Shown: positions 46,554-55,585, counted from the stretch's first letter. The stretch is DNA of 64,000 bases from JADLHS01 sp964594985 (GCA_964594985.1 CAZQNQ010000003.1:124001-188000), one strand, 5' to 3'. Numbers and translations: made by a program. The notes: generated from the letters alone by a model not told the origin.

Positions 46554-47010
46554 ACTTTTGGCAGGCCGGGCAGACGCCGAAGAATTCCAACCGATGGGTC
46601 ACGGCTTTGAATCTACTGTGCGCGGCCACCCGGGTTTCCAGTTCACGTACGATGCACTCGCCTACCGGTTCAATCCGGCTGCAATGGGTGCAAACCAGAT
46701 GATGTTGATGGGTATCACAGCCCGCTTCCAGCAAAGCATAACGCGCCGCGCCTTCGCCGAAGTGAAACCGCTTCACCAAGCCCAGTCGTTCCAGCATTTG
46801 CACGGAGCGATAAACCGTCGCTAGATCGCAGTGACCTTTGGGTAGAAGTCGGAAGATTTCCTTGTTGGTCAATGGCTGGGGTTGTTCCCCCAACACCTGC
46901 AAGACCGCCCGACGCGGTCCGGTAAGTTTGCAGGATTCCTGGCGCAGTTTGGCATGCCAATCGCAAGATTTCACTTCCGCTGATTTCGAGTCAGGCAACC
47001 GCGTATTCAT
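46552..47010 (-). CDS. Fur-family metalloregulator, probably Zur-like
   Basis: The protein has 152 residues: winged helix (about 25-90; LTGPRRAVLQVLGEQPQPLT, HCDLATVYRSVQMLERLGLV) and the metal-binding dimerisation half. The latter has HQHHLVCTHCSRIEP and the C-terminal CPAC, giving the two CxxC pairs of the structural zinc site. It represses metal-uptake genes when loaded with its metal. It lies four bases after the ZIP transporter gene in the same operon, which favours zinc (Zur) over iron; the sequence alone does not settle this. A Fur-box-like palindrome stands in front of the operon. Confidence 0.9.
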   Translation of the reverse strand: MNTRLPDSKSAEVKSCDWHAKLRQESCKLTGPRRAVLQVLGEQPQPLTNKEIFRLLPKGHCDLATVYRSVQMLERLGLVKRFHFGEGAARYALLEAGCDTHQHHLVCTHCSRIEPVGECIVRELETRVAAHSRFKAVTHRLEFFGVCPACQK

Positions 47011-47013
47011 GTC

Positions 47014-47742
47014 TCAGTGAACCAAAACGCTCGCCACCCCCAACGCCGTCCCCAAAAGGATGGCGCCGAGCTTGGCATAGTTGAACCGATGCACATCGCT
47101 CGCCTCGAACAAGATCGTGGTCGAGATATGCATGAAGATGCCAATGACAATCGCCATCAACTCGCGGGAATAATGGGCCAGCGCCGTGTGCCCGCTGATG
47201 AACATCCCCAACGGGGCCATCGCCGCAAACAGCCCCAAAAAACTCAAAGCCCTTGCCCGCTTCATCCCGGATTGCAGCAACATGCCCAGCAACGCGATCG
47301 CGACCGGATAATTGTGAACGACGATGCTGATCAGCAACAACCGGCGCGATTCGGGATCATGATGCTCGTGACCGTCGCCCAAAGCCATCGCCTCCACCAG
47401 CGCGTGCAGACAAAGCCCCGCCAGCACGCCGATGGGCATCCGGCCATGCAACGGGTGCGAATGGCCGTGTTCAACCCCCATGGAAATAACATCCAAAGCG
47501 ATCTGGACGAAGAATCCCGCCAGCATCAATCCCCCAATCCACAACGCCCCGTGCGCAGCGTGCCCGGCATGATCACCGTGCTGATGATACAGCTCCGGCA
47601 ACAAGTGGAGAAAGGTCAGACACAACAAGTAAGCCCCCGTGAAAGCATTCAGCAGCTTGATGTGCTTGGCATCATAGAGCTTGAAGCCCAGAACGGTGAT
47701 CGCCCCCAGCGCGATGCTCGAAAGTAACAGGAGATAATCCAT
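47014..47742 (-). CDS. ZIP-family divalent metal transporter
   Basis: The protein has 242 residues with about eight hydrophobic segments. It has a histidine-rich loop (YHQHGDHAGHAAHG; EHGHSHPLHG) and the metal-path motifs HALVEAMALGDGHEHH and HNYPVAIALLG, the latter the HN-x-P element of ZIP helix 4. It should import zinc or a related cation across the inner membrane. It is the first gene of a two-gene operon with the Fur-family regulator, and the operator-like palindrome lies 73 nt upstream of its ATG. A self-regulated zinc-uptake operon is the simplest reading. Confidence 0.9.
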   Translation of the reverse strand: MDYLLLLSSIALGAITVLGFKLYDAKHIKLLNAFTGAYLLCLTFLHLLPELYHQHGDHAGHAAHGALWIGGLMLAGFFVQIALDVISMGVEHGHSHPLHGRMPIGVLAGLCLHALVEAMALGDGHEHHDPESRRLLLISIVVHNYPVAIALLGMLLQSGMKRARALSFLGLFAAMAPLGMFISGHTALAHYSRELMAIVIGIFMHISTTILFEASDVHRFNYAKLGAILLGTALGVASVLVH

Positions 47743-47815
47743 GGTTGTAACGCCCGGTCAATTTGTGGCGTGCTTCTGCGCCGACAACGAGTCTGCTGAT
47801 TCAGCGCAAAGATTC

Positions 47816-47840
47816 GCAACTGCAAATCATTTGCAATTGC
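47816..47840 (-). promoter_or_regulatory. Fur/Zur-box-like 25-bp palindrome upstream of the ZIP-Fur operon
   Basis: The core TGCAAATCATTTGCA is a perfect 7-1-7 inverted repeat, the geometry of Fur-family boxes. It is extended by GCAA and TTGC at equal distance on either side, making a 25-bp near-perfect palindrome. It lies between the rpsR terminator and the ZIP start codon. A metal-dependent repressor site is the likely role. Confidence 0.75.
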
Positions 47841-47847
47841 TGGTCGC

Positions 47848-47877
47848 AAAAAAGCCCGCCGGACAATTCCGGCGGGC
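47848..47877 (-). terminator. Rho-independent terminator after rpsR
   Basis: A 9-bp stem GCCCGCCGG / CCGGCGGGC with a six-base loop is followed on the minus strand by TTTTTT. It lies about 10 nt after the rpsR stop. Confidence 0.92.
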
Positions 47878-47885
47878 CTGACAAA

Positions 47886-48143
47886 TCACTTCACCAACAG
47901 CATCTGACGGGCGCGCTTGATCGCCTTGTTCAGGCGACGTTGATAATGCGCCGGGAGGCCGGTGTATTTGCGCGGCAGGATGCGGCCCTGGTCGGTCACG
48001 AACTGGCGGAGCAGGTTCGTGTTTTTGAAGTCCAAGGCGTCCACCGTGAAATCAATCTTCGGCTTCGGCCGCGGCGTGCGTTTCTCGTTCGAGCCGCGGC
48101 GACCGCGGCTGTCAGACTTGTCGGTATTGGTCTTGCGGGGCAT
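47886..48143 (-). CDS. rpsR: 30S ribosomal protein S18
   Basis: The protein has 85 residues with a basic N-terminal tail and the S18 core: FKNTNLLRQFVTDQGRILPR, YTGLPAHYQRRLNKAIKRAR. It binds the platform of the small ribosomal subunit next to S6. It follows rpmG by three bases and has a strong terminator directly behind it. rpsF, the common partner of rpsR, is not adjacent. Confidence 0.97.
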   Translation of the reverse strand: MPRKTNTDKSDSRGRRGSNEKRTPRPKPKIDFTVDALDFKNTNLLRQFVTDQGRILPRKYTGLPAHYQRRLNKAIKRARQMLLVK

Positions 48144-48146
48144 AAG

Positions 48147-48314
48147 TTACTTGATTTCCTTGTGCAACGTGTGCCGCCGAAGCGCGGGATTGTACTTCTT
48201 GATCTCGAGCTTTTCCGGCTTCAGTTTCTTGTTGCGGGTGGTGGTGTAGCGCGAAGGAGATTTTCCCTCCTTGCGGGCTTCCGTGCATTCGATGGTGATG
48301 ATTTCGCGCGCCAT
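48147..48314 (-). CDS. rpmG: 50S ribosomal protein L33
   Basis: The reverse strand from ATG 48314 encodes 55 residues: MAREIITIECTEARKEGKSP, then SRYTTTRNKKLKPEKLEIKK and YNPALRRHTLHKEIK, a clear L33. The first CxxC cysteine pair is incomplete (only one Cys, IECTEA), so this is the zinc-independent C-minus type. It is followed three bases later by rpsR and preceded seven bases earlier by the DksA-like gene, so all three are probably one transcript. Confidence 0.96.
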   Translation of the reverse strand: MAREIITIECTEARKEGKSPSRYTTTRNKKLKPEKLEIKKYNPALRRHTLHKEIK

Positions 48315-48320
48315 AAATTT

Positions 48321-48917
48321 TTATTGTTCTTCTTTTTTCGCTGGTTTCTCGTCCGGCACATCATCGCCGTCTTCTTCGACTTCGGGCGTAGCAGCAGCGT
48401 CCACGGTTCCGAGCTGGCCCAAGCGGCGCTGGCGCAATGCGCCTTCGCGTTCGAGCTGGGCCTGGGCCTGCACCGTGAACCGGGCCCACGGAATCGCTTC
48501 CAAGCGGGCTTTCGGAATCGCCTTCCCGGTCAATTCACAGACACCATACGTGTCCCGCTCAATGCGTTTCAAGGCTTCTTCGATCTCGTAAACGGCGTCC
48601 TGATCCGAGGACAACAGGCTCAGGGCAAAGTCCCGGTCGAAATTATCCGTGCCCGAATCAGCCATGTGCAGGCTGTAACCGGCGATCTCTTGCGCCGACT
48701 CCTTCGCCAGACCGTTCATCTGGCGCATGAGCTGTTCGCGCAGTTCGAGCAAACGGTCATAATACTTCTGCCACTCGCCCTTGACCTTCCTTGGTCCACG
48801 CTGATCCACGCGCATGGCCTTGGTCACCACGGGCCGCCCCAGGATCGCCGCTGCCGACGCGGTCGCGTGCGACTTTTGCGCCGGCACCTTCTTCGTTTCT
48901 TTTTTCTTTGTTGTCAC
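48321..48917 (-). CDS. TraR/DksA-family protein lacking the zinc-finger cysteines
   Basis: The protein has 198 residues from GTG 48917; the longer frame to 49142 would overlap the divergent kinase gene. A basic N-terminal segment (TTKKKETKKVPAQKSH) precedes the helical hairpin (WQKYYDRLLELREQLMRQMN), SLHMADSGTDNFDRDFALSL and the finger region YGVCELTGKAIPKARLEAIP. Only one cysteine remains where the canonical DksA finger has four. DksA-type proteins bind RNA polymerase through the secondary channel and adjust ribosomal promoters with ppGpp. The acidic tip D-x-x-D-type residues appear in DSGTDNFD. An acidic tail follows. It is encoded directly upstream of rpmG-rpsR. Confidence 0.82.
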   Translation of the reverse strand: MTTKKKETKKVPAQKSHATASAAAILGRPVVTKAMRVDQRGPRKVKGEWQKYYDRLLELREQLMRQMNGLAKESAQEIAGYSLHMADSGTDNFDRDFALSLLSSDQDAVYEIEEALKRIERDTYGVCELTGKAIPKARLEAIPWARFTVQAQAQLEREGALRQRRLGQLGTVDAAATPEVEEDGDDVPDEKPAKKEEQ

Positions 48918-49128
48918 ACGTAACAAAATCTTTGCGAGCCCAGGCTCGAATTTGCTCCCGGACGGAATCCCATTCCGTTCTACGAGGGGCGCGACTTTAT
49001 CAAACGAGGGCAAATAATCCACAAAAATCTTGGAAAAAAACCAATGCCGCACTTGGTCCCGGCCCGACCAGCGAAAATTCCGAAACGCCGACACTTGACT
49101 TGCTTGCCGCTTTTCCCAACATCGCCCC

Positions 49129-50139
<1,011 letters not shown>

Positions 50140-50144
50140 TTCCC

Positions 50145-51047
50145 ATGAAGCGCCACTCCTCCGGCTCGATCGTCAAACTCGGCCTGCTCCAGCACGCCTG
50201 CACCGCTGATCCGGCCGCCAATCGCAAGAAAACCCTCGCCCTCGCGGAACGCGCCGCCAAGCAAGGCGCGCAGATCATCTGCACGCAAGAGCTGTTCACC
50301 TCGCAGTATTTCTGCCAGAGCGAAGACTACGAAAACTTCAAGCTCGCCGAATCCATTCCCGGCCCAAGCACCGACGCTTTCCAAAAACTCGCGAAGAAAT
50401 ACAAAGTCGTCATCATCGCGTCCCTGTTCGAGAAACGCACCGCCGGCCTCTATCACAACACCGCCGCCATCATTGACGCGGACGGCTCGTTGCTCGGCAC
50501 GTACCGGAAGATGCACATCCCGGACGATCCGCTGTACTACGAGAAATTTTACTTCACCCCCGGCGACCTTGGTTTCCGCACTTGGAACACGCGCTACGGC
50601 AAGATCGGTGCCTTGATCTGTTGGGATCAATGGTATCCCGAAGGCGCGCGACTCACGGCACTGCAAGGTGCGCAAATTCTTTTCTACCCGACCGCCATCG
50701 GCTGGCATCCAAGCGAGAAGAAACAGAACGGCCTCAAACAACACGGCGCATGGGAAATCATCCAACGCAGCCACGCCGTCGCCAATGGTTGTTATGTCGC
50801 CGCCGTGAACCGCATCGGCCACGAAGTCCTCAAAGGCGTGGGCGGCGATGGCATCGAGTTCTGGGGCCAAAGTTTCGTGGCAGGCACATCGGGCGAAATC
50901 CTCACCAAAGCCAGCGCCGACAAGGAGGAAATCCTCATCGTCCCCGTGGACCTCGCCCAAGTGGACCAGACCCGCACCCACTGGCCGTTCCTGCGCGACC
51001 GGCGCATTGACGCTTACGGCCAAATCACCAAACGGATGATTGACTAA
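50145..51047 (+). CDS. aguB: N-carbamoylputrescine amidase (nitrilase superfamily)
   Basis: The protein has 300 residues with the carbon-nitrogen hydrolase triad E49 (TQELFTSQYF), K122 (YRKMHIPDDPLYYEKF) and C159 (ALICWDQWYPEGARL). It also has FYPTAIGWHPSE, which matches the AguB group closely. It hydrolyses N-carbamoylputrescine to putrescine in the arginine-agmatine route of polyamine synthesis. The usual partner agmatine deiminase (aguA) is not seen in the window. The ORF ends inside the start region of the RmlD-like gene. Confidence 0.9.
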   Translation: MKRHSSGSIVKLGLLQHACTADPAANRKKTLALAERAAKQGAQIICTQELFTSQYFCQSEDYENFKLAESIPGPSTDAFQKLAKKYKVVIIASLFEKRTAGLYHNTAAIIDADGSLLGTYRKMHIPDDPLYYEKFYFTPGDLGFRTWNTRYGKIGALICWDQWYPEGARLTALQGAQILFYPTAIGWHPSEKKQNGLKQHGAWEIIQRSHAVANGCYVAAVNRIGHEVLKGVGGDGIEFWGQSFVAGTSGEILTKASADKEEILIVPVDLAQVDQTRTHWPFLRDRRIDAYGQITKRMID

Positions 51048-51906
51048 GCCAGCAGAAAAACCAGTCGTTTGGATCACCGGCGCGGGCGGATTGATCGGCA
51101 ATTACCTTGTGCAACTCGCGCCCCGGTTCGCGCCGGAAATTCGGGCCGTCGGCCTCACGCGTACCCGGCTTGACCTGCTTGATTTCGCCGCTGTGCGCGC
51201 CGCGTTTCACGCACAAAACCCCGCCGCCATTATCCACTGCGCGGCGATGAGCAAAAGTCCCGATTGTCAGGCCAATCCGCCCCTCGCGCACAAAATCAAT
51301 GTCGAAGTCACCGCAGTGCTGGCCGAACTCGCCGCCAACATTCCGTTCCTCTTCTTTTCGACCGACCTCGTTTTTAACGGACGTCAAGGCAACTACGTCG
51401 AGACCGATGTGGTTGAACCGTTGAGCATCTACGCGGAAACCAAACTCGCCGCCGAGCAAATCGTGCTGGCCAATCTCCACCACACCGTCATCCGCACGTC
51501 GCTCAACGGCGGTTCTTCGCCGACCGGCGACCGCGGTTTCAATGAGCAGATTCGCCGGGCCTGGCAGGCGGGCCAGACTCCCGGTTTCTTTTCGGACGAA
51601 TACCGCAGCCCGGTCTCAGCAACTGTGACCGCACGAGCCGCCTGGGAATTGTTGGCCAGGCAACAGACCGGACTTTTTCACGTTGCGGGGACCGAGAGAA
51701 TGTCACGGGCTGAAATCGGTGCCGCCCTGGCCGCGCGTTGGCCGCAACTAAACCCGAAGTTTAGCGTCAGCTCCTTGCGCGACTATCGCGGCACGGCGCG
51801 TTCGCCGGACACGTCCTTGAACAGCGCCAAGGCGCAAGCCGTGCTTTCCTTTCCCCTGCCCGGCTTGACCGCGTGGCTGCGGGAGAATCCGGCGGAAGTT
51901 TTCTGA
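51040..51906 (+). CDS. RmlD-like NAD(P)-binding sugar-nucleotide reductase family protein
   Basis: The protein has 288 residues, apparently from TTG 51040, overlapping the previous stop by eight bases. It is an extended SDR/RmlD fold with the nucleotide-binding VVWITGAGGLIGNYLVQ, IIHCAAMSKSPDCQ, FFSTDLVFNGRQGNYVETD and the catalytic YAETKLAAEQ. RmlD enzymes reduce dTDP-4-keto-rhamnose. The rest of the rhamnose pathway is absent here, so a related reductase or epimerase-like role is equally possible. Probably co-transcribed with the kinase and aguB. A GTAGGG palindromic element starts ten bases after its stop. Confidence 0.82.
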   Translation: MTKPAEKPVVWITGAGGLIGNYLVQLAPRFAPEIRAVGLTRTRLDLLDFAAVRAAFHAQNPAAIIHCAAMSKSPDCQANPPLAHKINVEVTAVLAELAANIPFLFFSTDLVFNGRQGNYVETDVVEPLSIYAETKLAAEQIVLANLHHTVIRTSLNGGSSPTGDRGFNEQIRRAWQAGQTPGFFSDEYRSPVSATVTARAAWELLARQQTGLFHVAGTERMSRAEIGAALAARWPQLNPKFSVSSLRDYRGTARSPDTSLNSAKAQAVLSFPLPGLTAWLRENPAEVF

Positions 51907-51915
51907 CTCACAGTC

Positions 51916-52023
51916 GTAGGGCAGGTTTTCCAGCCTGCCGGTTCCCGGACTTCCCAGTCCCGTGTTCCCAAAACAGGCGACTGGAAAGTCGCCTGCACCG
52001 GCAGACAGGAATGTCTGCCCTAC
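51916..52023. repeat. GTAGGG-bounded palindromic element, copy 3 (108 bp)
   Basis: The left arm GTAGGGCAGGTTTTCCAGCC and the right arm ending AATGTCTGCCCTAC are inverted copies over about 26 bp (20 positions identical). An inner hairpin GGCGACT / AGTCGCC is present. The right end supplies the TAG stop codon of the convergent EVE-domain gene. Confidence 0.75.
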
Positions 52024-52433
52024 AATCGCGTCCCAGCCAGTTCCAACAACCGCTGCGCCTGCGCTTCTGTCAGCGGCGTCACCGAGAGACGCGATTGCTT
52101 CACCAGCGGCAGGTCCTTGAGAACCTTGTCGGCCTTGATCGTTTCCAACGTCACCGGTTGCGCCAAAGCTTTGAGCGGCGCGAGGTCCACGCACGACCAA
52201 TCGCCCTCCTCCGCCGTCGCATCGGGATAAAACTCCTTTACCACCTTCGCCACGCCGACAACGGCTTTGTCCGTTACGCTGTGATAAAAAAACACGACGT
52301 CGCCTTTTTTCATCGCGCGAAGGTTGTTGCGCGCTTGAAAATTTCGCACGCCAGTCCACGCGGTCTTCCTATCCTTGACCAATTGCGCCCACGAGTAGGC
52401 TTCGGGTTCAGATTTTGCCAGCCAGTAGTTCAT
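52020..52433 (-). CDS. EVE-domain protein (modified-base-binding fold)
   Basis: The protein has 137 residues. It opens with MNYWLAKSEPEAYSWAQLVK and continues TAWTGVRNFQARNNLRAMKK, GDVVFFYHSV and GVAKVVKEFYPD, the standard EVE layout of the PUA-like fold seen in thymocyte nuclear protein 1 homologues. EVE domains bind modified bases in DNA or RNA. The longer open frame to 53027 was rejected because it runs antisense through the YggS-family gene. It is divergent from that gene with only a short shared promoter region. Its stop codon falls in a palindromic repeat. Confidence 0.92.
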   Translation of the reverse strand: MNYWLAKSEPEAYSWAQLVKDRKTAWTGVRNFQARNNLRAMKKGDVVFFYHSVTDKAVVGVAKVVKEFYPDATAEEGDWSCVDLAPLKALAQPVTLETIKADKVLKDLPLVKQSRLSVTPLTEAQAQRLLELAGTRL

Positions 52434-52475
52434 CGAAGCATTTGCGATTGATGATTTTTGATTTACGATTGCCCC

Positions 52476-53180
52476 GTGAGTTTGACCGACAACCTGGCTT
52501 TGATTCAACAACGGATTCGCACCGCGTGCGAGCGATCCGACCGCGATGTGAATTCCGTCCTCCTGCTGGCCGTTTCCAAAACGCATCCGCCGGAGGTCAT
52601 CCGCGAGGCGGTGAATCTGGGCCTGACGACTTTTGGCGAAAACAAGGTGCAGGAAGCAAAGGCGAAAATTCCCAACTGTCCCGGCAAGGCGCGCTGGCAT
52701 TTCATCGGTCATCTGCAATCCAACAAATGCCGTGACGCCGTCGAGTTGTTCGAGATGATCCAAGGCGTGGACAGCCTCGCCATCGCGCAGGAAATCAACA
52801 AGCGCGCCGAGCAAGCCAGCAAGACGATGCCGATTCTGCTGGAGATCAATGTCGCGGGCGAAGGCAGCAAGTTCGGCTACCAGCCAGCGCAGATGCTGGC
52901 GGAACTGGAGGCTCTCAACGCCCTGCCCCGCTTGGAGATTCACGGCTTGATGGCGATCCCGCCCTACACGCCAGTGCCGGAAAAAGCGCGGCCTTACTTT
53001 CAAAAACTCCGCGAACTCAAGCAACAAGCCGAAGCGCTGCTCGGCGCGCCATTACCGCAGTTGAGCATGGGCATGAGCGGGGATTTTGAAGTCGCCATCG
53101 AGGAAGGCGCGACCATCGTCCGCATTGGCACGGCGTTGTTCGGCGAACGGTCAAGCAGCGTGCGGCGCGAGGGAAATTGA
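52476..53180 (+). CDS. YggS-family PLP-homeostasis protein
   Basis: The protein has 234 residues from GTG 52476 (VSLTDNLALIQQRI). It is an alanine-racemase-fold PLP protein with LLAVSKTHPPEVIREA (PLP lysine), TTFGENKVQEAKAK, WHFIGHLQSNK, LEINVAGEGSKFGY and LSMGMSGDFEVAIEEGATIV, then RIGTALFGER. Members bind PLP and influence amino-acid and vitamin B6 balance without a firmly established reaction. The upstream TTG at 52458 lacks support. Nonamer repeats follow the stop. Confidence 0.94.
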   Translation: MSLTDNLALIQQRIRTACERSDRDVNSVLLLAVSKTHPPEVIREAVNLGLTTFGENKVQEAKAKIPNCPGKARWHFIGHLQSNKCRDAVELFEMIQGVDSLAIAQEINKRAEQASKTMPILLEINVAGEGSKFGYQPAQMLAELEALNALPRLEIHGLMAIPPYTPVPEKARPYFQKLRELKQQAEALLGAPLPQLSMGMSGDFEVAIEEGATIVRIGTALFGERSSSVRREGN

Positions 53181-53190
53181 TCGAACCGGG

Positions 53191-53290
53191 CAAACGGAGG
53201 GAACAGAGTTCTGCCTCGGCCATAGCCCATGTTGCGGACCCTGTCCCGAGTTTTTCCGCCCCAACTCCCGGTTTCCTCGGTTTCTTCCGG
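53191..53290. repeat. Inverted element bounded by purine-rich nonamers, copy B (100 bp)
   Basis: CAAACGGAG GGAACAGAG at the left on the plus strand faces GAAACCGAG GAAACCGGG on the minus strand at the right (53265-53290). It shares the nine-base unit and facing arrangement of copies A and C and lies between the YggS-family gene and a small gene. Confidence 0.5.
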
Positions 53291-53348
53291 TAAAACCAAA
53301 TCTTCTTTTTCCTTCAAAAGCGGAGTTTTCGCGCTACGCTGTCTCCGA

Positions 53349-53678
53349 GTGACAATCGAGACGTTCAAGAAAGAGATCGCGGCCGCCGTCAAGGGCTACG
53401 ACAAATTCATCGTGTGCCTGGAAAAGTCTCCGGAAGAATTCGAGACCGCCATGAAGTCGCTGATGGAAAAAGCCATCAACGCCTACGAGAACCGCGCCCC
53501 CGGAATGCGGCACGGCCTCGCGCTCGACAAGCAAGTCACCATCATCCTCAGCCAGAGCGACACCGCGCGGCCGCTATGCGGCATTTACTTCAACCTGCAC
53601 TCGCCGTATCAGAAAAACGCATTGCCGAGCACGGTGAAAGCAGTGGAAAAGAAGGCTTCGTCCGACAAAGAGGATTGA
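53349..53678 (+). CDS. Conserved-looking small hypothetical protein
   Basis: The protein has 109 residues from GTG 53349 (VTIETFKKEIAAAVKGYDKF); the frame upstream crosses a repeat element and is not believed. The body is mixed alpha/beta (FIVCLEKSPEEFETAMKSLM, LDKQVTIILSQSDTARPLCG, IYFNLHSPYQ) and ends in a lysine-rich tail. No signal peptide or known domain. A TACGCT sequence 15 nt before the GTG could be a -10 element, which would make the mRNA almost leaderless. Function is unknown. Confidence 0.65.
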   Translation: MTIETFKKEIAAAVKGYDKFIVCLEKSPEEFETAMKSLMEKAINAYENRAPGMRHGLALDKQVTIILSQSDTARPLCGIYFNLHSPYQKNALPSTVKAVEKKASSDKED

Positions 53679-53717
53679 AGCGGTTTTGATTCCTGCGGCC
53701 GCGACAAGCGCAACGCG

Positions 53718-54077
53718 TCATTTGTCCTGCACTTCGTCGCCTTTGGCCGCCTCCCCGGAAATCAGATCCGCGACCGTATTGTTGTCACGTTCCGGGCCGG
53801 TGACACGCACTTCGCCGACCTTCAAGCCGTCGCGGTAAACAAACAGCATCTGATCCAGCACCGGCATCCTGCCACCGGAAAAATTCAACACCACGAAACG
53901 CCCGGCCGTATTGAACGTCGTCACCTTGCCGATCAACAGGCTGTCCGGGGTGACGATCAGTTTGGACTGTGGTTCTCCAGTATCGGTTGGGTTGGGATTC
54001 GCTGCCGGCTTGGGCTGGGAGACACACCCGGCAAATCCGACGAGCAGCACCGCCAGCAGTCCGAGCCTGAGTTTCAT
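53718..54077 (-). CDS. Putative lipoprotein of unknown function
   Basis: The protein has 119 residues from ATG 54077. A lipoprotein signal peptide ends in LVGFAGC (C18), followed by a Pro/Asn-rich linker. A beta-rich domain follows (SLLIGKVTTFNTAGRFVVLN, LFVYRDGLKVGEVRVTGP), resembling the short OB/SH3-like beta barrels found in many Verrucomicrobia lipoproteins. The upstream ATG 54146 would overlap the glgA end and put 23 charged residues before the signal peptide. It is the last gene of the serS-glgA unit. Confidence 0.75.
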   Translation of the reverse strand: MKLRLGLLAVLLVGFAGCVSQPKPAANPNPTDTGEPQSKLIVTPDSLLIGKVTTFNTAGRFVVLNFSGGRMPVLDQMLFVYRDGLKVGEVRVTGPERDNNTVADLISGEAAKGDEVQDK

Positions 54078-54142
54078 GCGGCGAAGTAAACCCCGGCGCG
54101 GTATGGAGGTCAATGCGGGTTTCATCGCTCGTTCCATCGGCA

Positions 54143-55579
54143 TCACTTCGAGTAAATCGCCTCAAACTCCTTCACCGCTTTGGCCCAGGAAAAATTGGCG
54201 GCCATGCCATTGGCGCGATAGCGCCCCAGCAATTCCTTGTTCTGAAATAACAGCATCGCCTTCCGCATCGCTTTAGCGAGAGCGTGCGGCGCCGGCTCGA
54301 ACAACTTGATGCCGTTGGCGTGCGCGGCGTCATCCGTCGCATCAATGACCGTGTCGTCCAGCCCGCCGGTGCGGCGCACGATGGGAATCGTGCCGTAGCG
54401 CAGACTGTAAAGTTGATTGAGGCCGCACGGCTCGAAGCGCGAAGGCATCAGGAAGAAATCGCAACCGGCTTCGACCTGGTGCGAGAGACCGTTATCATAG
54501 CCGATCATCAACCCAACCTTGCCGGGATACCGCTGCGCCAGAGCTTTCATGGCGTTTTCGTAATTGGCCGAGCCACTGCCGAGCAGCACGAATTGGATCG
54601 GCGCCGCCAGCATCTCCTCCAGCGCGCCCAAAATGATATCAATGCCCTTTTGATCCGCCAGCCGCGTCACGCTGCCGAAGAGCGGAACGGTGGCGTCCAC
54701 GGCCAAACCAAAGTGCTTTTGCAAGGCGGCTTTGCAGACCGCTTTGCCGGCGAGATTCTGCGCGCTGAATGACGCAGGGATCAACGGATTGGAAACCGTG
54801 TTCCATTCCTCGTAATCCACGCCGTTCAAAATGCCGTGCAAGACATGCTGACGTTTGCGCAACAGGCCGTCCAGGCCCGCGCCGAATTCCTGCGTGGTGA
54901 TTTCCCGCGCGTAACGAGGACTCACCGTGGTCACGACATCGGCACAGGCGATGCCGGCTTTCAGACAGTTCATCTGTCCATAAAACTCCACCGTCTCCGG
55001 ATGAAAACAATTTGCTGGAAGATTGGTCAACTGAAAGGCCGAGCGCGGAAAGACGCCTTGATAAGCCAGGTTGTGAATCGTCAAACACAAGCGCGGCGGC
55101 TTGGCCCAGCCGCCCTGCCGATGCTCCTGCTGCACCAGCATCGGCACCAAGCCGACCGGCCAGTCATGAACGTGCAGCACCTCCGGCTTGTGCGGCAGAT
55201 GCCGCGCGAGGTGAACGACACACTTGGAAAAAAAGATGAACCGCTCCGCGTTGTCGCCGAAATCGCCGTGGCTGTCGTTGTAGATCCCGGCCCGGTCGAA
55301 ATACTCGGGCTTATCAACGAAATAGACAGTCAAGCGCGGGTTGACTTTTAGCGCCAGAAGTTTTGCGTCCACCCGCCGCGCTCCGAGCGGCAGATCAAAT
55401 TTCCAATCCACCCGATGAATCCCCGGAAAACGTTCCCGCACGCCGCGATGCAATGGCGTGACAAGCGCCACTTCGTGTCCCGCGTGCGCCAGGGCCTTGC
55501 CGAGTGCGGCGACTGCATCGCCCAGGCCACCGGTCTTGGAGTAGGGATGAATCTCCGAACTGGCGAGCAGGATTCTCAC
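54143..55579 (-). CDS. glgA: Glycogen synthase (ADP-glucose-dependent, GT5)
   Basis: The protein has 478 residues, the normal GT5 length. The ADP-glucose-binding KTGGLGD stands at residues 15-21. HVHDWPVGLVPMLVQQ, SPRYAREITTQEFGAGLDGL, the nucleotide-binding VTRLADQKGIDIILG and the C-terminal SRFEPCGLNQLYSLRYGTIP with GGLDDTVID complete the family pattern. It elongates alpha-1,4-glucan for storage in the cytoplasm. It begins six bases after the serS stop and is probably co-transcribed. Confidence 0.97.
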   Translation of the reverse strand: MRILLASSEIHPYSKTGGLGDAVAALGKALAHAGHEVALVTPLHRGVRERFPGIHRVDWKFDLPLGARRVDAKLLALKVNPRLTVYFVDKPEYFDRAGIYNDSHGDFGDNAERFIFFSKCVVHLARHLPHKPEVLHVHDWPVGLVPMLVQQEHRQGGWAKPPRLCLTIHNLAYQGVFPRSAFQLTNLPANCFHPETVEFYGQMNCLKAGIACADVVTTVSPRYAREITTQEFGAGLDGLLRKRQHVLHGILNGVDYEEWNTVSNPLIPASFSAQNLAGKAVCKAALQKHFGLAVDATVPLFGSVTRLADQKGIDIILGALEEMLAAPIQFVLLGSGSANYENAMKALAQRYPGKVGLMIGYDNGLSHQVEAGCDFFLMPSRFEPCGLNQLYSLRYGTIPIVRRTGGLDDTVIDATDDAAHANGIKLFEPAPHALAKAMRKAMLLFQNKELLGRYRANGMAANFSWAKAVKEFEAIYSK

Positions 55580-55585
55580 GACGAA

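Noticed and set aside
52434..53027. N-terminal extension of the EVE gene
   Set aside because: The longer frame would run antisense through the YggS-family gene. MNYWLAKSEP is the normal EVE start.
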